A stretch of DNA of 6,622 nucleotides from an uncultured Alistipes sp. (GTDB lineage Bacteria > Bacteroidota > Bacteroidia > Bacteroidales > Rikenellaceae): contig CAUHCL010000112.1 of assembly GCA_959604655.1 (NCBI GenBank), positions 1 through 6,622 on the forward strand, given 5' to 3'. Made by a program: the position numbers and the translations under genes. Under the pieces are notes generated by a model. That model was not told the origin of the DNA, searched no databases, and saw only the letters and a program-made list of their open reading frames with translations. Position 1 is the stretch's first letter. The number at the start of each line of letters is the position of its first letter. This document shows positions 4,828 to 6,622 of this stretch, piece after piece.

Positions 4828-6414
4828 TCAATACTCGTCCACGGCCAGTTCCTCGCGGTAGCTGTCGAGCCGCTGTTGCAGGCGTGCCCTGACATCGGCC
4901 ATGTCGGCGCGGCCGATGATGTTGTGCATCTCCGACGGATCCTCGCGCAGGTCGTAAAGCTCGTCTTCACGCAGGGATACGGTGCCGTCCTTCTCCTTCT
5001 TATAGAAATGTATCAGCTTGTAGCGCCCGTCGCTCACGCCGTCGTGACGCAGCACCATGTGCTCGGCAGGGTAGTCGTAATAGTGGTAGTAGAGGTCCTC
5101 ACGCCACTCGCGCGGTTCGCGGCCCTTGCACAGCGGTTGCAACGGACGTCCCGACATGTAGGCGGGTTGGTCCATGCCCGCCGCCGCGAGATAGGTCGGG
5201 GCATAGTCGATATTCTGCACCAGACGGTCGCACACCACGCCGCGCGCACCCTTGGGATAGCGTATGACGAGCGGCGTGCGGAACGACTCCTCGTACATGA
5301 AACGCTTGTCGAACCATCCGTGCTCGCCCATGTAGAACCCCTGGTCCGAGGTGTAGACTATCACGGTGTTGTCCATCAGGTCGTGTTCCTCCAGATAGTC
5401 GAGCAGGCGGCCGATCTGGTCGTCCACCGAGCGTATGCAACGCAGATAGTCGCGCATGTAGCGTTGGTATTTCCATCGCAGCAGCTCGTCGCCCGTAAGC
5501 TCGGACTCGATGAACGCCTCGTTCTTGGGGCGGTAGGCCTCGTGCCACGCCGCCTGCTGCTCGGACGTGAGACCCGCGTATGCCGCATCCCAGTAGCTGT
5601 TGGGTTCGGGACGGTAATCGTCGCGCCCCTTCAGGTCCTCGACCTTGAGGTCGTAGACCAGCTCCATATCCCGCTCGATGCTCATCCTCTGCGTGTGCGC
5701 CGCTGTGGTGCGGGTGGCGTAGTCGTCGCGGAAATTGTCGGGCATGGGGAACTCCACGTCCTCGAACAGATCGTAATATTTCGGCTCGGGCATCCAGTTG
5801 CGGTGCGGCGCCTTGTGGTGCACCAGCAGGCAGAACGGACGGTCGGGATCGCGCCCCTCCAGAAACTCGATGGCATGGTCGGTTATGAGTTCGGTGGCAT
5901 AGCCCTGCTCGCGCACGAACTTGCCGTCGGAGTCGTGCGAGCGGAACGCCGGATTGTAATAATCGCCCTGGTTGTTGAGCAGGCGGTAGAAATCGAATCC
6001 CTTAGGCTCGCACTGCATGTGCCACTTCCCGACCACGGCGGTGCTGTAACCCTGCTCCTTGAGCAGCTCCGAGAAGAACGTTTTGCTCGCGTCGATACCC
6101 GCACCCAATTGCCGTTGGCCGTTCTGGTGGCTGTAAAGTCCCGTCATGAGGCATGCGCGGCTCGGTGTGGAGAGCGAATTTTCGACATATGCCCGCGAAA
6201 AGAGCACTCCCTCGGCCGCGAGGCGGTCGATGTTGGGCGTCGGGGCGAGCCGCGAGAGCGGATGGCCGTAGGCGCTTATGGTCTGGTAGGAGTGGTCGTC
6301 GGTCATGATGTGAATGATATTGAGCGGCTTGCGCTCCACGACCGATTGCTGTGCGCAGGCCGTCGCCGCGAGTGCGGGCGCGATGGCCGCGGCGTGTCGT
6401 ATGGCTCTTTTCAT
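4828..6414 (-). CDS. Exported S1-family sulfatase, serine type
   Basis: The 528-residue protein is a full-length type I sulfatase. Visible motifs are TDD (Asp39, Asp40, metal), the formylglycine signature S-T-P-S-R at 82-86 followed by ACLMTG, GKWH (129-132; Lys130, His132), HHKAPHRNWMP (199-209), SDQG with Asp357 and Gln358 (metal), and a C-terminal DUF4976-like part (YKLIHFY 465-471, ELYDLREDP 485-493). Ser82 in place of Cys means maturation by an anaerobic radical-SAM enzyme (anSME), the usual route in Bacteroides. The first 20 residues are a signal peptide; Cys20 (AATAC) allows either lipidation or ordinary cleavage. The motif pattern is closest, as I recall, to the S1_11 or related GlcNAc-6-O-sulfatases acting on mucin or heparan-type glycans, but this is not certain. 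It stands alone, with no SusC/SusD or anSME in the window, and is convergent with the lipoprotein gene. Confidence 0.92.
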   Translation of the reverse strand: MKRAIRHAAAIAPALAATACAQQSVVERKPLNIIHIMTDDHSYQTISAYGHPLSRLAPTPNIDRLAAEGVLFSRAYVENSLSTPSRACLMTGLYSHQNGQRQLGAGIDASKTFFSELLKEQGYSTAVVGKWHMQCEPKGFDFYRLLNNQGDYYNPAFRSHDSDGKFVREQGYATELITDHAIEFLEGRDPDRPFCLLVHHKAPHRNWMPEPKYYDLFEDVEFPMPDNFRDDYATRTTAAHTQRMSIERDMELVYDLKVEDLKGRDDYRPEPNSYWDAAYAGLTSEQQAAWHEAYRPKNEAFIESELTGDELLRWKYQRYMRDYLRCIRSVDDQIGRLLDYLEEHDLMDNTVIVYTSDQGFYMGEHGWFDKRFMYEESFRTPLVIRYPKGARGVVCDRLVQNIDYAPTYLAAAGMDQPAYMSGRPLQPLCKGREPREWREDLYYHYYDYPAEHMVLRHDGVSDGRYKLIHFYKKEKDGTVSLREDELYDLREDPSEMHNIIGRADMADVRARLQQRLDSYREELAVDEY

Positions 6415-6443
6415 GCTGTGGCGGTTTCAGGTTTCCGATTTCA

Positions 6444-6474
6444 CGAAGATACGCAAAATAACCCGTCCTGACAA
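6444..6474 (-). promoter_or_regulatory. Bacteroidetes-type promoter for the sulfatase gene
   Basis: Read on the - strand, TTG (6474-6472) is followed after exactly 20 nt by TATCTTCG (6451-6444), a TAnnTTTG variant. This is the same spacing as the nrnA promoter. Transcription would begin near 6437, giving a leader of about 22 nt before the ATG at 6414. It supports the chosen start codon and indicates that the sulfatase is transcribed on its own. Confidence 0.75.
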
Positions 6475-6527
6475 CACCCGTGCGGAAAAATCGGGCGCAT
6501 GGGGAATATGTGCTCGGGGCGCGGACT

Positions 6528-6597
6528 GCGAACTGTGCGATTCAGAGAACCGCAGGCGGACGATCTCGGGTAAAATTTATCTTCGGCGGCTGCGGGG
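6528..6597 (-). repeat. Repeat modules H and D, inverted, at the right edge
   Basis: On the - strand 6597-6557 matches module H of 455-495 with 40 of 41 bases. It is followed by a module D hairpin (GCGGTTC, TCT, GAATCGC, with one G-T wobble) and ACAGTTCGC. Here H is joined directly to D, an order not seen in the other copies. Confidence 0.8.
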
Positions 6598-6622
6598 GTC
6601 GCGCTTTGCGCGAGCCGCCGAA
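6582..6622. repeat. Long GC-rich hairpin at the window edge
   Basis: The arms TTCGGCGGCT (6582-6591) and AGCCGCCGAA (6613-6622) are perfect reverse complements. Inside them TCGCGC-TTT-GCGCGA (6599-6613) forms a second stem, which shares its last base, A6613, with the outer arm. The left arm overlaps module H. The structure ends at the last base, so it may continue beyond the window. Confidence 0.6.

Noticed and set aside
4723..6471. A 582-codon open frame antisense to the sulfatase
   Set aside because: It runs through repeat DNA and the whole sulfatase gene on the opposite strand, ends near the sulfatase promoter, and has no domain features. It is a mirror of GC-rich codon use.

Overview
The window looks like a chromosomal segment from a GC-rich member of the Bacteroidales, most like Alistipes/Rikenellaceae. 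This is inferred from four things: two promoters of the Bacteroidetes type (TTG, a 20-nt spacer, then TAnnTTTG or TAnnTTCG), genes without an evident Shine-Dalgarno, a lipoprotein with a CSKEDD export signal, and a serine-type sulfatase. I see no RNA genes, CRISPR array, transposase or phage genes.

Layout. Bases 1-620 are non-coding and filled with short structured repeats. A promoter at 621-651 then drives three co-oriented genes on the + strand: an NrnA-type DHH/DHHA1 phosphoesterase (723-1751), an MsbA-like ABC exporter half-transporter (1824-3668), and a small DUF4377-like lipoprotein (3710-4129). The gaps are 72 and 41 nt with no promoter I can recognise, so they are probably one transcription unit. 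Bases 4130-4827 are a second repeat-filled region, between the convergent lipoprotein and sulfatase genes. A single-gene unit on the - strand (4828-6414) encodes an exported S1 sulfatase, with its own promoter at 6444-6474. From about 6520 to the right edge the repeats resume.

The genes share no obvious pathway. NrnA recycles nanoRNA and pAp in the cytoplasm, the ABC protein moves a hydrophobic or lipid substrate across the inner membrane, the lipoprotein probably sits on the outer membrane, and the sulfatase probably desulfates host glycans outside the cytoplasm.

Two things stand out. First, the ABC exporter has lysine where the catalytic glutamate after Walker B should be, while every other nucleotide-binding motif is intact. 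Second, the intergenic DNA is a mosaic of recurring modules (called A, B, C, D, F, G, H here), found in both orientations. Several fold into hairpins whose arms change together between copies, and one 72-75 bp module (C) is present at three places and cleanly absent at a fourth, equivalent place.
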